Below, in pieces: positions 1-14,427 of a stretch of 64,000 nt of DNA. How positions within the stretch are numbered: position 1 is the first letter of the stretch; each line of letters opens with the position of its first letter. The position numbers and the translations under genes are program-made. The notes beneath the pieces are model-generated. The model was not told the DNA's origin. It saw only the letters and a program-made list of their open reading frames with translations, and did no database searches. Source of the stretch: Copromyces sp. CBS 386.78 (lineage: Eukaryota; Ascomycota; Sordariomycetes; Sordariales; Sordariaceae); NCBI GenBank assembly GCA_030685235.1, contig MU839156.1, positions 156,220 through 220,219 on the forward strand. The letters run 5' to 3'.

Positions 1-906
1 AGCTCGAGCCGAAACCCCGGTTCCGTGCCTTCATTGTCATCCTCGCAAATGACGCAGATAAGCCTAGCTTATCTTACCCTGGTCTCAATCATCACATAGG
101 ACCATTCCGAGTTACCGGCCGACATATACAAGTCCATTCACCAATACTATCCAAAGCTATCCTACAACCAACCCTACGGGGCACGACCTATCAAATCACC
201 CGCATACGCTACTACCGCTTACACGCTTCCTCTTTCCGTGGCAGGGCAGGACACCTCGGCCGATCAAGACAAGATCGTGCTCTTTGAACCAAAAACATAT
301 ACACACACAAAGATACCTTACATTCCACACTGCTGCCACACTCTACCTGCCTTATCTCTGGCTTTCTCTTCGTTGTCGCGTAGAGTCACTCAATTTGCCA
401 AGGAGATACGTGCCGGTGTCAAGAGAGCGATAAGGCTGCTTTTCCTTCCTCTCCGATCCCCTTTCTCCTGCTGCTACCAGCCGTGCAAAATACACGGAGC
501 TGCTGTTGTGTTACCACAAAAGTAGGTGAACAAACAGACGGATTGTGGCCCGGCAGTCGACGAGCAGGTGTGCGTTTTAACCCTTCGCATCTCCTAGGGA
601 CTTGTGGTAGGGATTCAACCTCCCGAGCCTCATATCTGTCCGCACTTGTGCCGTCAACGAGCACAACCTTGTCTACCCGCATACAAGCTCAGACATACTT
701 GGCCACGGCATCAGTGCCCCGGTCACCTGCGGCACTGCTTCTCGCCTGGTCGCAGAGCAGATTCTGGATAGGAAAGTAGCTTTGTCTAACCTACAGATCC
801 CATACGTCTTTCTCCGTCCAATACTCGGGAGAGGGCTTCATCTCGGACAATACCCAGGGTGAATCCGGCCGCGATCGATCGTCTCACCAGCCCCTTAATC
901 GCCATC
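1..906. other. Upstream region without a recognised gene
   Basis: No open frame here resembles a protein I recognise. The short frames lack ATG-led coding character and have no splice-linked partners. The stretch probably holds the promoter and 5' leader of the regulator starting at 907, plus the flank of a gene outside the window. Confidence 0.5.
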
Positions 907-3470
907 ATGTCTGTCCCCAGTGCCGTCCCAAGGACGGCTCCCATTGCGATTGCGCCCAAGCCTCCCCCACGCTTTCCTCCCAGTCGACAAGGAAGCATCA
1001 ACTACAGCGACTCCTTCTCTGGTTTTCGAAGCGGCATCAACACCCCAGATACGGACTCACTAAGCGGACAAACAACAAGTCCCTGTGAAGCTTGTCTACG
1101 CCGTAGGCTTGAGTGTGTCATGAGTGAGGACGAAGAGAGCTGTGTTGCTTGCCAGATGAATGGTGCAGAATGTTCGTTGGGCGAGAGCCCTCCACAACGG
1201 AAACGAAAGTTGAAGGGAGATGCGGAGGAAAGTGGCAGTAAAAGAAGGTGCGAATAATAACCTACCTGCGCACCTACCTCATCACACATGGCATCCATGG
1301 ACGGCGGGAACCGACCCCACGAGTCTGCTTCGTCTCAACCCTTCAAGTTTCCCCAGCTCATCTCTCAAACCCCCCATCTTCAACTTGATCTGACATCTGA
1401 TTGGTTGTTAGCAGCTCCCCAGGACGGTCTGATAATAGGAAACGAAGACAGAACCCACCAAGCTTGTCGAGCACCGCGGCTACCGGCAGTTCCCTGATCG
1501 AGGAAATGGCCAACTTTGGCGGTCCAACCTTGCTAAAACGTACCCTTGGTCTTCAGTCAAACAGGTATAGTCAGTACATAGGACCGACGACCGACTTTGA
1601 ACCCTCCCTCATCAACCTCTCCCCTTTCGACCCACATGACGAGAGTCTCCTCGCCCGAGGGACTCTCCGGAAGGTCAGCGACGATGATACCTTCCTCATG
1701 CTTCCGGATTCCATGACTCCTGGACACGCCCATGAAACCGAACATGTCGACGAAATCGAAAGTATCGTCGCCCCTCATGGCCGAAAACTGATCGACTTGT
1801 ACTTCCGCATAGTACATCCCGGCTTTCCCATCATTCAGAAATCAGTCTTGTATGAAAAGTACGACCGATCACACCGAGAATTCTCGCCGCCACTCCTCGC
1901 TGCCATATACATCCTGGCCATCAACTGGTGGGACCATTCGGAGGAACTGGCGTCACTACCGCGGCCCAATGTTCGGGAGCTGGAGAGACTGGTCCGCGTG
2001 ACTCTGGCAGATGCCATGTACCGCCCCAAGTTATCGACTATTCAGGCCGGCTTGTTGCTGTCGCAGCGTCCTGAGGGTGATCAGTGGGCGCCCACGGCAC
2101 AGCTTGTTGCTATCGGACAAGAGCTTGGTTTGCATCTTGACTGCTCGTCGTGGAAGATCCCGCCCTGGGAACGTGGACTGAGAAAACGTCTCGCTTGGGC
2201 GCTGTATATGCAGGATAAATGGGGCGCGCTGGTTCACGGACGTCCTTCCCACATCTTTTCGTCCAACTGGGCGGTGCCCGTTTTGACGTCTCATGATTTC
2301 CCCGACATTGAGTGGGAGGAGAGCGATGCGAAGGAGCGGATTGAGACGGAGCGCGGGCGCACCCTGTTTTGCCAAATGGTTCAACTCTCCCAGATTCTTG
2401 CCGAGATCCTCGAGGCGTTCTATACCTTGCAGGCCACGCAGGCCGTTGCCCATGCCGGCGCTCAAGGCACGCAGCTTGTGCTCTCGCTCGCCAAACCCAT
2501 CCAGCTCAAGCTCAAGGAGTGGTATAGCGGTCTGCCTGCCTCAGTTCGCATGGATTCGACCTTTCAAAGCGGTGGCACCATGTCGCAGAGTAGCAACAAT
2601 CGCCTCTCCAGCATCGGGTACCTCCACCTCGCCTACTTCGCCACCGAGATCACTCTCCACCGCCGCATCATCCGCTCGATCGATGCTTCCTCCTCTTCAT
2701 CCTCCGGCTCCACCATTGCCTCACTCAGTTCCAGTGTCAATAGCACAACGAGCAGTAGTACTCCTGGCTCAACCGCCAGTAACATGGATCCCTATATCCA
2801 GCACATTTGTCGAAGTGCTGCCAAGGCTCGTCTCATCTCGGCCATGGACTTTGTAAACCGCCTAACGCCGTCTCATCTGCGCGCCTTCTGGTATTTTGCC
2901 TCCAAAACCAACTTTGCGTTGATCGGGACGTTTGGGTCGCTCCTGTGGGCTACGTCCCCCGGAAGAGAGGAGGCAGAATGGTACAGGCGTCGGCTGGGCG
3001 AGTACCGCTGGACCCTCAGTGTCAGCTCGAAGCCCGGCGAGGGTCACAAGGGCCTGACCGAGTTTGCTATGGGCATGCTGGATATCTCGACCGGGTTGTT
3101 GAAGCAGCTGCCAGAGAAGCCGCTGCTGAGTAGGAGCGGGAGTGCGGTCAACGTTGGGGTGGGCGTCAATGCGGAAGTGATGAGGAGTCAGAGCTTGCTC
3201 GCTCTCGGGACTGGGACTGGATCTGTGCAGCGAGGCGGATACGGTGGTGGTGTTGGTAGCCCTGGGTCTTCTGGGTTCGGGCGCGTGAGCAGTATGAGTG
3301 GGTTCAACGAGAGTTATGTTCGAGGAGGACCGGATAGGAGGTTTCAGCAGCCTTTGGGTGGCGATGCGAGCGGTGTGCAGAGCCCGAGAAGTATGGGTAG
3401 CGAAAGCAGCGACGAGGGCGTTTATGGGAACTTTTCGGCGACGGCGGGAATGGCTGGGCTGGCGGACTGA
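907..3470 (+). CDS. Zn2Cys6 transcription factor with fungal_trans domain, TamA/Dal81-like
   Basis: Two exons, 907-1247 and 1415-3470, encode 798 aa. The 167-bp intron has donor GTGCGA, acceptor TTAGCAG and a CTGAC branch site near 1390. I chose the ATG at 907 because the frame further upstream opens only at a GTG. A canonical zinc cluster with C-X2-C-X6-C-X8-C-X2-C-X6-C spacing lies at residues 60-89 and is followed by a basic KRKLK linker. Residues about 250-420 carry the fungal-specific regulatory domain, including the segment RLAWALYMQDKWGALVHGRP. This run and GPTLLKRTLG after the cluster resemble the TamA/Dal81 family, co-activators of nitrogen-source genes. That assignment is from memory and moderately sure. 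The last 150 residues are Gly/Ser-rich and probably disordered. The protein should act in the nucleus as a DNA-binding or co-activating regulator. No neighbour suggests a specific target pathway. Confidence 0.88.
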
Positions 3471-6400
3471 GTTGTGGTCGTGGACTTGCATAAAGTTTCT
3501 TATGTGGCGGGTTTAGGATACATACAACATCGGAGGCTTTTTCTGACGACAGACGAAGGAACGAAGCATTTTCATAATTGCAGTCGGCTGCAAACGGAGT
3601 AAATACGGGATATCCGTGCAAAATGGGCTAAGCGATCAAAAAGACGACTTGGCTGGATCGGGTTTCGGGGCAAACGCACCTTTTTGTTAGGCCCCTCAAA
3701 GCTGCGGAGATGCACTCACACCAAATGCAACGAATTTGCAGGCGTTGCTGAACCCCAAACGCAAGCGCGCGTGTCACGGGAATAATCAACCCCAAGCACG
3801 CCATGGTATTTCTCCAAAACGGGTGCCAACAATGGCGTGCTAAGGCTGAGTTGGTGCGGATGGAGTGGTGAATGGGTGTGGGCGACTGAGCGGGTCCTGC
3901 ATACACAACACAACATAACTACTACCTACCGCTCTAAGAAAACGGACTACACAACATGCATCGTCAACAACAACAACATATATGCAATTGCTCAAAAACA
4001 GCGAAACTCAGCAACTGTAACCATCCCCGTCGCCGCCGTCCGCAACTTTCTCAGCATTTATCAGTCAACTTTCCTTGTCCCGTCACTACCTTTACAACCC
4101 TTTCTATGTCTCACTCAGAGCTACGACGGACTCGGCGAAGGAAGAAGGGGGTGGTTACACGGATTTTCGGCAACAGAAACCATCCTAGCCTAAACACCCT
4201 AACCCATTACTCGCTCGGAAGAGAAAGGTGACACAAAGGAGGGGCTCGATCTCGGTGGACGGGAATTGCACGGAACCAAAGCTGCTGCTGATGTGATTTG
4301 TTGGTGGTTATGCATGGTCATGATGATTCGATGGCTTGGAAACTTTGTTGGCTTTTGCGTGTGTTTCGTTTTATATTCACATTTGCTTCTTCTTCTTCCT
4401 AACGAATGTCACGAACGAACCTTTAGACGCCATGGGTCATTCATTCATGGGCAGGATAGGCGATCGGCATGATTGATGGTGGAAGAAGCCAATGAATTGG
4501 TAGCCAGCCGATAGGCTACGAAGACGTTGGTTGATGCTGATGTTGATGATGGAGCATGGAGGAACGAACGCCAGCCATGTAAAGTGTCATGTGAGAAGAG
4601 GAAGAGACGTCGTTGATACCCGTTGGGTTGTTATTGTTCTCGTTGTTGTCTTTTTGTTTCCGTTTCGTTTCCTTTTCTTTCTTGAGACTTTGTTCTCCTC
4701 TTGTATTTTGTTCTGTTGTCATCGGCAAGGCGGTCGGCCAGATCTGTTAGTTTTTGTGGACATTTCAGTTTTTGCATATATATACCGATAGATTTGCTGC
4801 GTTTTCATGTTCCCAGTTACTTAACCAAATCCATTCAAGTTGAACTTTTACCGAAGAGCTTCTCTCATGTCACTTGTATACCCAAGTAAACTAGTAAAGT
4901 CACCATTGGGTATTGAGAGATCTCCTGTGGATGTGTGTATTATGCGGTACGCCGATGACTTTTTTTCGATAATGGGGGGGATCAAAGCTTGCACACTCCC
5001 TCCCCGAAACTGTTGCGCCGTCGCGCTGATGTGTCCCGCCGTGGGAGAGTGTCGGACATGATGAATACTAGTCATGATGCGGCGGGTCACAATGAGCTTC
5101 ACTAAAGAGCCCTATCAGGTACCTCCCGGTAGCAATATTAAACACAGAAAGGGTGTGCAAGGGTAAATGAGATGAGGCAAGTAGGTATTAGAGACGAAAG
5201 GCAATTACTTCGTATTTAAGATACCATAATTGAACCGCAGGCCTTGATGCTTGATGGCGTCCTGGATCATTGTGGAATGTCCTGAACGATATTGTTTTGC
5301 TACGAACAGGTCTACTTGCACAATGAATGAATGAATGAATGAACGTGTATCTTGCATGACATGATATCAGTGACTTGCTTGAGTGAAATAGATCCTTCCG
5401 TCCCGTTTTGCCCTCTCTCTCTCTTCTCGGGCCATGCATTGTGTTTCTTCACTCTCGTATATAGGTAGGTACCTACTTTATCGTCCATCCGTTTTCCTTC
5501 CTCTTTTTTTTTCTCCAACGGCTGCGCTTCCCTGTCATGTCTAAACCCTTCAAGGCGCAGGCACCTTCCGTGCCTCCCTCCCTTTCTTCCTTCCTTCCTT
5601 CCTTCCTTCCTTCCTTCCTTCCTCTCTGCCCAACGGCAACCAACACATCAGACAGCAAACAACGCTACTATCCAGCTTGTTATATTTCCACTTGCCATTC
5701 GTGTCAAGTATGTGGTATTCACATGAAAGGGCAGGAGTACAAGCTAACGAGTGAAAGCTACCTAAAATCGAGGACGTCGATAGACACCATCAGTACTACC
5801 TCTAGTAGCAATCCTTCCCTAACCTACTTCGTTGCTATCGCTATCGCTATCGCTACCTAGGTATCCAAGACAACCTAAAACGTGGCGGAACTTGATCATC
5901 TACATACTTATTATCTGTCTCCCTAGGTACGTACCACCACTAACTACTTAGTTCTGGACTAGACTAGATAGGTACCTGACAAAGAAAGACTCACTCACAT
6001 AGTTAGACGAGCGGAGGGACAGATTAAGTAATCTCTACCTGTCTTCTTCTCTATATACTATCAGACTCGAGATATATGACGATGAATCAACCCTTGTATT
6101 GTGTGTGTTGTCTGTCGTCTCGTCGTGAAATTGCAACGGAAATCGTGATTCCAGCGGTGCTTGACTGCCTGCCACTCCTGCCTCACACCTCACTCATCTG
6201 CCGCTCCCACTCACCATGCCCGTCCGTCCTTCTTCATCTCAACCCCCAGCGGCGCATCTATAGGGTCTATTACTACCCGTCACATCTTTCTGTGGTCCGT
6301 TTGTGTAGAATAATGGTTAATAACACTACCTAATCTGACTGACGCACTATCCCCGATGCTGTCCGCAGCCGTATGGGTGGCGTGGAAGTTACCAGTTCGA

Positions 6401-6764
6401 ATCCGGTACGGACGACCACTCTTTTCTTCTCTTTCTTGTTTTTCTCAATTCGCTTTTCCTACCACCACCCCCACTCACTCAGTGTACGCGGACGGTGGTG
6501 CAAACTACAATGCTGAATGGAGGCAATCAATGCTTGTATTCATACATTCTTACTTGGATTATTCTTGAACCCTTCGCTATCAAACACATGCACCACTGTG
6601 TTGCAAACTACATCGCTAGAGCCAAGGGACTGTAGTCCTTCATCATGTCCTGTCCAACCACTTCCTGATTGTCCGCTTCCATATCCCCATCCCACCCAAT
6701 TCAGAGCAACACTTATCGTAATACCCATCGCAACAACCATCAAGCCCACTCCCAGCTTCCAGTT
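3471..6764. other. Gene-free intergenic stretch with microsatellites
   Basis: No credible coding region over about 3.3 kb. It contains an (ATGA)n run near 5321-5342, a (CCTT)n tract near 5581-5622, (GCTATC)n near 5833-5856 and many TACCTAGG/GGTACC-like palindromes between 5460 and 5950. A tRNA T-arm-like segment lies at about 6391-6415. The first few hundred bases are probably the 3' UTR of the upstream regulator. Confidence 0.5.
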
Positions 6765-9444
6765 CTACTTCTTCCCTTTACCCTTACCCTTCTTCTTCTT
6801 TCCCCCCTGCTGGTCCCCATTCTGAGAAGACGACCCCTCAGCAAGAGGAAGGACCACCATCCCGCCCTCCTCCAACTCCTCCGCCGTCACCTGTCCCTCA
6901 GCCTCCATTTCCTTCAACTTCTCCTGGGCACTGATAAACATGGACAGATCATGATTGCTCTCTTTCAACTCCTCGTTCTGCTGCCGCAGCTTAGCCAACT
7001 CCTCCTGCGTGCTCTTTGCTTCCTTCTCCATGTGCTTAATTCTCTTCATCAACCCTTCCCCGACTCCCTTCTCTTCTTGGAGTTGTTTCGACAAAGTTCT
7101 TGCCAGCTCTGTAGACTTGTCGGCCCGCTTCCGCTCGCGCGCAAGGTCTCGCTCCAAGGAGGCGACCTCTTCTTTCAAGCGGAAGTGCTCCTCTTTGAAA
7201 TCGGTCAGCTCTTTGATGGCGCGGGAAGCGTTGGCCGAGGCGGCGTCTGCGGCTGCACAGGCTTTGGAGGCTTTGTCCGCTGCCTTGGCGACCATTTCCT
7301 CAAAGTAGATGCGTTGTGACTCGAGTTGCGAGGTGAGGAGGTGGGTGTACTCGAGACCGATGCTGTCGAGCTTGGCGCGGGGGACGACTTCTTGGTCTTC
7401 GGGTACCGGGGCATGAGGCAAGGGGCCACCGCCTACCGCCGCCATGGTCTGTTCCTGAGAGCTCCATGCCGGGGCGCGGTCTCTCGGTGTATTGGTGTTG
7501 TTGCGCTCCGAAGAGGTGTTGTTGTTGTGGATGTGATGGCTGGGGAACTCGACGACTTTGCCTTGGCCCTTTTCGCGGATCATCCGGTGCACCCACATGT
7601 CGCCTGCGTAGTCCCAGACGTGCTGTGTTTCCATCTCCAGGCTGAAACTATGAGCCGTTTCTTTCCAGTGCTCCTTGGCGTGTCCGCCCTTGTACCGACC
7701 GCAGCCGACGTTGCCGCAGATCAGGCAGATCCAGAGGTCCGAGGGTTCGTCGCAAACGCTGCAAAGATTAGATACAGGCCCCGAGCCGAAGGGTCGCGAG
7801 TACGGGTTTTCCGGGTCGGTTTCCTCTGCGGTGGGCTTAGGGTTGGTGGCGCGACAGACGGGGCAGCCGAAGCCTTTCCAGGTTTGAAGACAGGTGCAGT
7901 GGAAGACGTGTTGGCAGAGGATGGTCATGAGACCAGCTGTGTCGTCCATGCGCTCCAAGCAGACGGTGCAGGTTGGCAGCTCGATCAGGTTTGGGGTTGG
8001 GGGAGGGAAGGGTCGCAGGTTGAGGGTGTTGCTGGGCGAGGGAAGGGTGTCAACTTGGCTACCGTTTCCGCCCGCGTTGCTGGCAGTGGTGCTGTGACCG
8101 TTCTGAGTGCCAGGTGATTCCACGGTGATGGACTGAATGTGGGCGACATGGCAAAATTCGGTCTGCGAAACGAAAGGTTAGCATCGATAAAAAGACACCC
8201 ATTATCACCGTCGCAAGGTGTCAAGAGAGCCTCACCTCAATACTGTCAAACGGCCTTCCATCAAACTGAATCCTGAAATCCTTTGCCCTCTGCGGATCCC
8301 TGAACTTCATCAAAACCATGTACCGATTCAACTTGCTTGTCATGATCATCCTGTAATGGCTCACGTCGTCGCGCCACTTTTCTCCTATGAATCCCAGGAA
8401 GTCACTCGGACTCATGTACATGGGAACGGCAGTGATGCAGAGAATAGTGCCGTCGTCACCGCTATTAACAGTTCCGTTGCTTGTACCGGCATCGCAGCTA
8501 CCACTGGCGCTGCCTGCACCCACCCCGGCGCGAAGGGCACTGCTCTCATCGGCCTCACGGTAGAGATGGACGATACCCCAGCCGACTTCCGTATTCTTGG
8601 TTTCGAGGGGGAGGAATCGTCCCTTGGTGGCCTGGCCCATACCACCGAGATTGGGGCCTAGAGAGGCCGCTGGTGTCCCATGGGGAGCATGGTCCCCATT
8701 GCCATTTTTTTGTGGTTGAGGTGGCTGTCCTTGATCCTTTTGTGACTCAGCCATGGCTGACTTGTTGTTCTTGGCTGCTGCCGACTTTCCGGCTCCAGCA
8801 GTGGTGCTGTTGGTGTCCTTCCCTTTACCTTTCTTCTGCTTCTTGTCCTCTGCTGCGGCTTGTGCGTGTCCCTGCAGATGTCCGTCCCGCTGCAGGTCAA
8901 GGCTCTCGATGCTGATCCTTCCGAAGCGCCAGTCCTTGACTGCCGTCCGTGGCCCTATCCCAGACGTGAACCTGGGCGGGGGAGAAGTCTCGCGTGATGG
9001 CTTGTCTGAAAGCCTGACGATGTTCCTATTGTCTTGAGGGTTTTGGCGGTTTGGTCTGGATGCCCCGCAATCGATAACTCCGCCGGTTTCCGTCCCTGCC
9101 TCCGCGTCGGCGTCTGAGCTGTCCTTGACTACTGTCGACTCTGATTTTGGCCAGGATCCAGTAGTCTTGTCCAAATGACACGTTTCTTCTCCCTCTTCTG
9201 TTTGGTCGGCTTTCGCACTCCACCCTTGAATGCAGTATCGATGCTGCTCCCTCTTGGACGACGGCCTTGAAGACGGAACCTTGAGCTGCCAGGTGCGAGG
9301 GTGGGCAGGGAGCTCGTCAAATATGGACGAGTTCTTGGTGGGTATCCAGATATCAGGAGTCGATGCAGTGGCGGCGGGCGTTATATGCGTCGGGTCTGGA
9401 GAAGGGTAGAGCTCAAACTTCAAGTGGTAGCGGTAGACAGGCAT
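6765..9444 (-). CDS. BRAP2/Etp1-type RING E3 ubiquitin ligase
   Basis: Two exons, 9444-8236 and 8162-6765, encode 868 aa. The intron (8163-8235) has donor GTGAGG, a GCTAAC branch site and acceptor TTTCGCAG, and joins the frame as SIE-TEFCHV. The end of exon 1 and the start of exon 2 form the BRAP2 N-terminal domain (about residues 335-415). A C3HC4 RING finger follows at about 468-506 (CTVCLERMDD..CPVC), then a UBP-type zinc finger at about 537-600 (CSVCDE, CGRYKGGHAKEHW). A long Lys/Glu-rich coiled coil spans about 690-830 and the tail is polybasic. This domain order is diagnostic of the BRCA1-associated-protein-2 family. Human BRAP is an E3 that modulates Ras/MAPK scaffolding; yeast Etp1 is linked to ethanol tolerance. 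Residues about 100-330 are low-complexity and family-poor. The polyubiquitin gene lies next upstream on the same strand; this is probably coincidental but functionally consistent. Confidence 0.93.
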
Positions 9445-10258
9445 GGCATAAGATGGACCGATTCATAGTATGGTCGCAAAGCAATGATTCCTTGTTGAAA
9501 GTAAATTCCTGAGATGTTGTCGTTGCGTTGGTTGTCAAGTGACAGACAAGAGAAGGAGAGAGAGAGATGAATAAAAGGTCAGGTTCGGATTCGGAAGCCC
9601 CTCCAACACCTGGACATGTCGCCTTACGTAAATGAAGTCGCTGGTGCCTACCTTTTGCAGGTCCATATGAGCCAAAAGGCAAGTTCACGCAGTGATAGTT
9701 CTTGTCCTGGTGACTAAGTCTAGAGGATGAGAAAGGTGCCTCTTCCGACCTAATGCCCTCTTCATTATCACATCAACTGTGGAAGATGGAAAGAGTGGAC
9801 GTTGGACGTTGGATCGTCCTTTTACAGGGGGGATCCACGGTCGGACTAGCGCAATTTCGGTGGTCGGTACGTACCTTTCACGTATGATGCATCTTGTCCA
9901 CCAAGAAGGCGCCACTTCTGGCACACGCAGCGGTCACCTCGCACCGTGTAATAACCCACCGTCTCGACTTACACGTCCGACTCCATCACCAACCGACCGG
10001 CTGACCAGAGAAACAAAAGTTCACCCAAGTTCAAAGACAAGCGAGTCACATAAAAGATATCAAGTTTGAGACCGTAAATATAGTCTGTATTATGACATCG
10101 CTTTGTATATGAGCGTATGCCATTAGAAGTCGGCTAAATAATGCCCAGTTGCATGGTTATCATCATTTCCCAACCCAGTGTAGTAACCCAATAAACGCTA
10201 AACGCCCAAGAGAACCCGTCCTCATCATCAAGAAACAGCAACATGGACCACGATCCGC
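9445..10258. other. Intergenic region between polyubiquitin and the RING gene
   Basis: Holds the presumed promoter of the RING ligase and the 3' UTR of polyubiquitin, both on the minus strand. An exact GGTACGTACC palindrome lies at 9866-9875. No gene is seen. Confidence 0.5.
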
Positions 10259-11253
<995 letters not shown>

Positions 11254-11408
11254 GATGGCGGCGGTGCAGAAGACGAATGGACTGTTGATGGATTAAGCAG
11301 AATGACTAAGGGTTGTTGTGTGATGGACGAATACTCCAGCGAAGATGGCGATGGAGAGAGATGATGAAAAAGGAAGAGAGAGAATCGGGATGCAGATGGG
11401 CGGGAGGG

Positions 11409-11416
11409 TTAAATAA
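11409..11416 (-). promoter_or_regulatory. TATA-like element upstream of polyubiquitin
   Basis: TTATTTAA on the minus strand lies about 155 bp upstream of the polyubiquitin ATG. It precedes a CT-rich stretch of the kind common in highly expressed fungal promoters. Position and composition are suggestive only. Confidence 0.35.
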
Positions 11417-14400
11417 GTAGCAGGTCCAGGTGTTGGCAGGAATCAGGATGGCGAACTTGGAGGGGCCAGGCAAGGGAACCTGAAGGGAAGCGGGGGGCGG
11501 GGGCTGAGTGAAGGGGAGTGAGTGGACGGTTTCCAACGCCTGCCACGGTGTGATGAGTGGTGTGTCACTCAGGGACGGGCCACGCACGAGCCACTTGGCG
11601 GTTGGGGTGACAGAGAAGTGGAGGGAAGGCGCGAGAAGAGACCAGTCAGGCGACACTCGCTCCTTGACTGTTGGCTGTTGCCCGTTGGCTCTTTGGCAGG
11701 TCGGAGTGGTTGGACTTCCCCCCTGAACAGTGACCGCGGCTGGTTGGTTGCACTGTCAGGCCGTTTGCCTTTCAGATGGATGAATAAGCCAAAGAATGAT
11801 CTGCATGCGGCTTCACGACCTTTCGTAAATGCCACAATTCTCGGCATTTTGAGATGCTTCTCTCGATGATTTTGAATTCGCCATTGTTCATTCATGTCAG
11901 GTGTGTTCCATCGATGTTAGCCTCTCGCTCGATACTTCACACAGCAGCAGTCGAGCAGCAGCAGCCCACTGCAGGTTGGGCATTGCGTACACTCACTGGT
12001 TCCCCGCATTTGATAAACCAGTGAGCGGTCAATGACGTGGTCCGATCAAGGGCAGCCGAGAGGCAAACAGGGAAGAGCTGAGAGAGCAACTGCTGGATCA
12101 CAATTTCCAGCAACATTCGCTGAATCAAAGAGGGCCAGACTATCCTTTTCAAATATCACCAACGGTCGAGGTGTTTGGTTCGTTGAACGAAAGAATGAAC
12201 AGACGGGAGGTGCATCCATCGTTTCAGCTCCCGACAGTGGGCTGGCACGGTACTCGTACGAGGGATCACAGTGTGTCCTGCCGTCGCCAACCTCAGCTCC
12301 ACCTGGCAGGCTGCTGAGGTGAGCAGCTCCGTCCAGTCCAGTCCAGTACAACGACGACGACCTCGGGCTCCGCTACGCGCGCCCATTTGTTCCGTAACAC
12401 GAGGCAGGACACCGAGAACGGAACGCGAACCCGGACTTCCTCAATATTCTCCTTTACTTTCCATTCGGTCTTCCCGACCGTGGTTGTTGACGCCGGTAGA
12501 GAGAGGTTCAGGAGAGTCACCGCACCGACCGACCGCCGATTCCGATGACTGCCTGGCCATAAAGGTTCCCACCATCCCCCGACCGATGATGTCGTGACTC
12601 CGTCCTGCCCGTTATCGCCCATCATTATCGTGGCCTCTTTTCGCTCCACCGCCCCGCACTTTTGGACGGTCCCGTCAGGTCCGTCGCTCCACCATTACAT
12701 TACACGTGTAGTAGTTCGAGGAATCATCAGCCACAACCCCAACCCCAACCCCCAAATTCTCACGAACTCGTGGAGTCCGGGTCCCCGCGAATCCCGCCAA
12801 CCACCTCGGGTGGGACCGGGGCCGGGACCACTGTACGGAGCCCAGGGCCTCCCGCGCAGCCACAACTTCACAAGTGTGGAAATGCTCCGTTCGCACCGCT
12901 CGATTCTTCGGTTGCGGACATGCCACGATCGGATGACAATGTTCCATGTCGTCAGATTGATATCAACATGTTGACCTCAGGCTATCTGTTGGACTGGAGG
13001 GACTATATACCGTCGCATCATCACTCGGCGCTGTGGCATCATCAAAACAAGATATTGATCATTGTGGTGGGACATTGATGGTGATAGTCAGAGGAATGAA
13101 AACGCCGGGATAGCCCACTCGGAGGAGGTTTGACGAGTTGATTATCATCCATACAATGAGCCAACCGATAACGTATAGATATCTCAATGACGATGGCTAT
13201 CCAAGTGTTTTAGAAGCGTAGTGTCGTTCACGGTCTCAACTAGCCATTCGCAGTTGATAACGGTGATCCTAAGGAATGAACCACCCTCAGCGTAGTATTA
13301 GATAATGGCATCCAGGTTCTTCTCGACCAGACCACCAACAAGCCAACGACCCCTTTCCATCTGGTACATGACGGCTCGCGTCGTCAAGATAAAAGTACGC
13401 GAGTATGTATGTACAACCTGAAGCACTCTGGAAGACTCGGGATCTCATCTGCTCCCCAATCAAGCCCGTTGTCCGGTTCGATAACAACCTGTAGATTACC
13501 TATCATCGAGTGCGTTATTTCTGTTGGAAGACATAAAGTCGTTTACTTTCATCTTAAAACAAGGTTCCCACATTCAAACCAACAGTGTCACATCAAAACG
13601 ATCCTTCGAACAATGTGTTGTAGTGTGACTCATTAACAGTAACCATCCAGTCAGTATTTCTCGAAAAAGAGGTTTTCTCGCCTAGGTCGCGGATTGCCCG
13701 CGCGCGCTTATGCAAAAAAAAGACCACCCATCAATCCATACCTAGTAAGGTAGGTAAACCAAAAAAAAAAAAAAAGGACCAGATCAGATGGACAAAAAAA
13801 CGCCAAATTACCCAATGCAAAACCCCCAAGGCTTTTCCTCCTCTTCCTCCCCTTTGAGTTGTTGTTGTTGTTGTTGTTGTTGTGCTGTTTTTTTACTTTT
13901 TAAATTCGGTCCAACCCCACAACCTTTTCCATTCACTTGTCCCTCACTTCATCCCATGTCCTTCCTTTTCCCGTGAGCGACTTGTTCTCGCTGAAATAAA
14001 CTTTAAAAATGCCAGTCATGCAGATCGTGCTGGTTTTAGCTGTTTGCGTTGTATGCGTAGTAGTGTATGGTGTTGTGTATGTCTTGTGTGTAAGTTCGTT
14101 GTTTCGTCAAGTGTGTAAGTCATCAAATATTGATCCGTCATGATGGGACGTCAGTCATTTCGTATCGTGTTGTTCGTGGTGGTGACCAGCCCCCGAGCGA
14201 GTGTGCGCAGCCATGAAAATGCCACAAAAAGTGAAAGAAAAAAGAGGGAGGATAATGGTTGACTATAAGAAATAGTAGCCAGGGAAAAAAATAAAAATAA
14301 AAAATAAGAACGCCGTCGCTCAATGGCCCCATGAGATAAAAGAGAAAAAAAACAGGAAACCGGAACAGACCAGCTCTCGCAAGCTTTGCTGTAAAGTGCT

Positions 14401-14427
14401 GTAACCGTAAGAATGAAAGAAACAACC
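11417..14427. other. Gene-free intergenic stretch
   Basis: No convincing coding region. The proximal part is the polyubiquitin promoter. Short runs of A (about 13760) and a (GTT)n tract at about 13858-13881 are present. The last few hundred bases are probably the 3' UTR of the regulator ending at 14428. Confidence 0.5.

Noticed and set aside
7326..8117. A 263-codon plus-strand frame over the RING ligase
   Set aside because: Shadow of the RING and UBP-finger exon on the minus strand.
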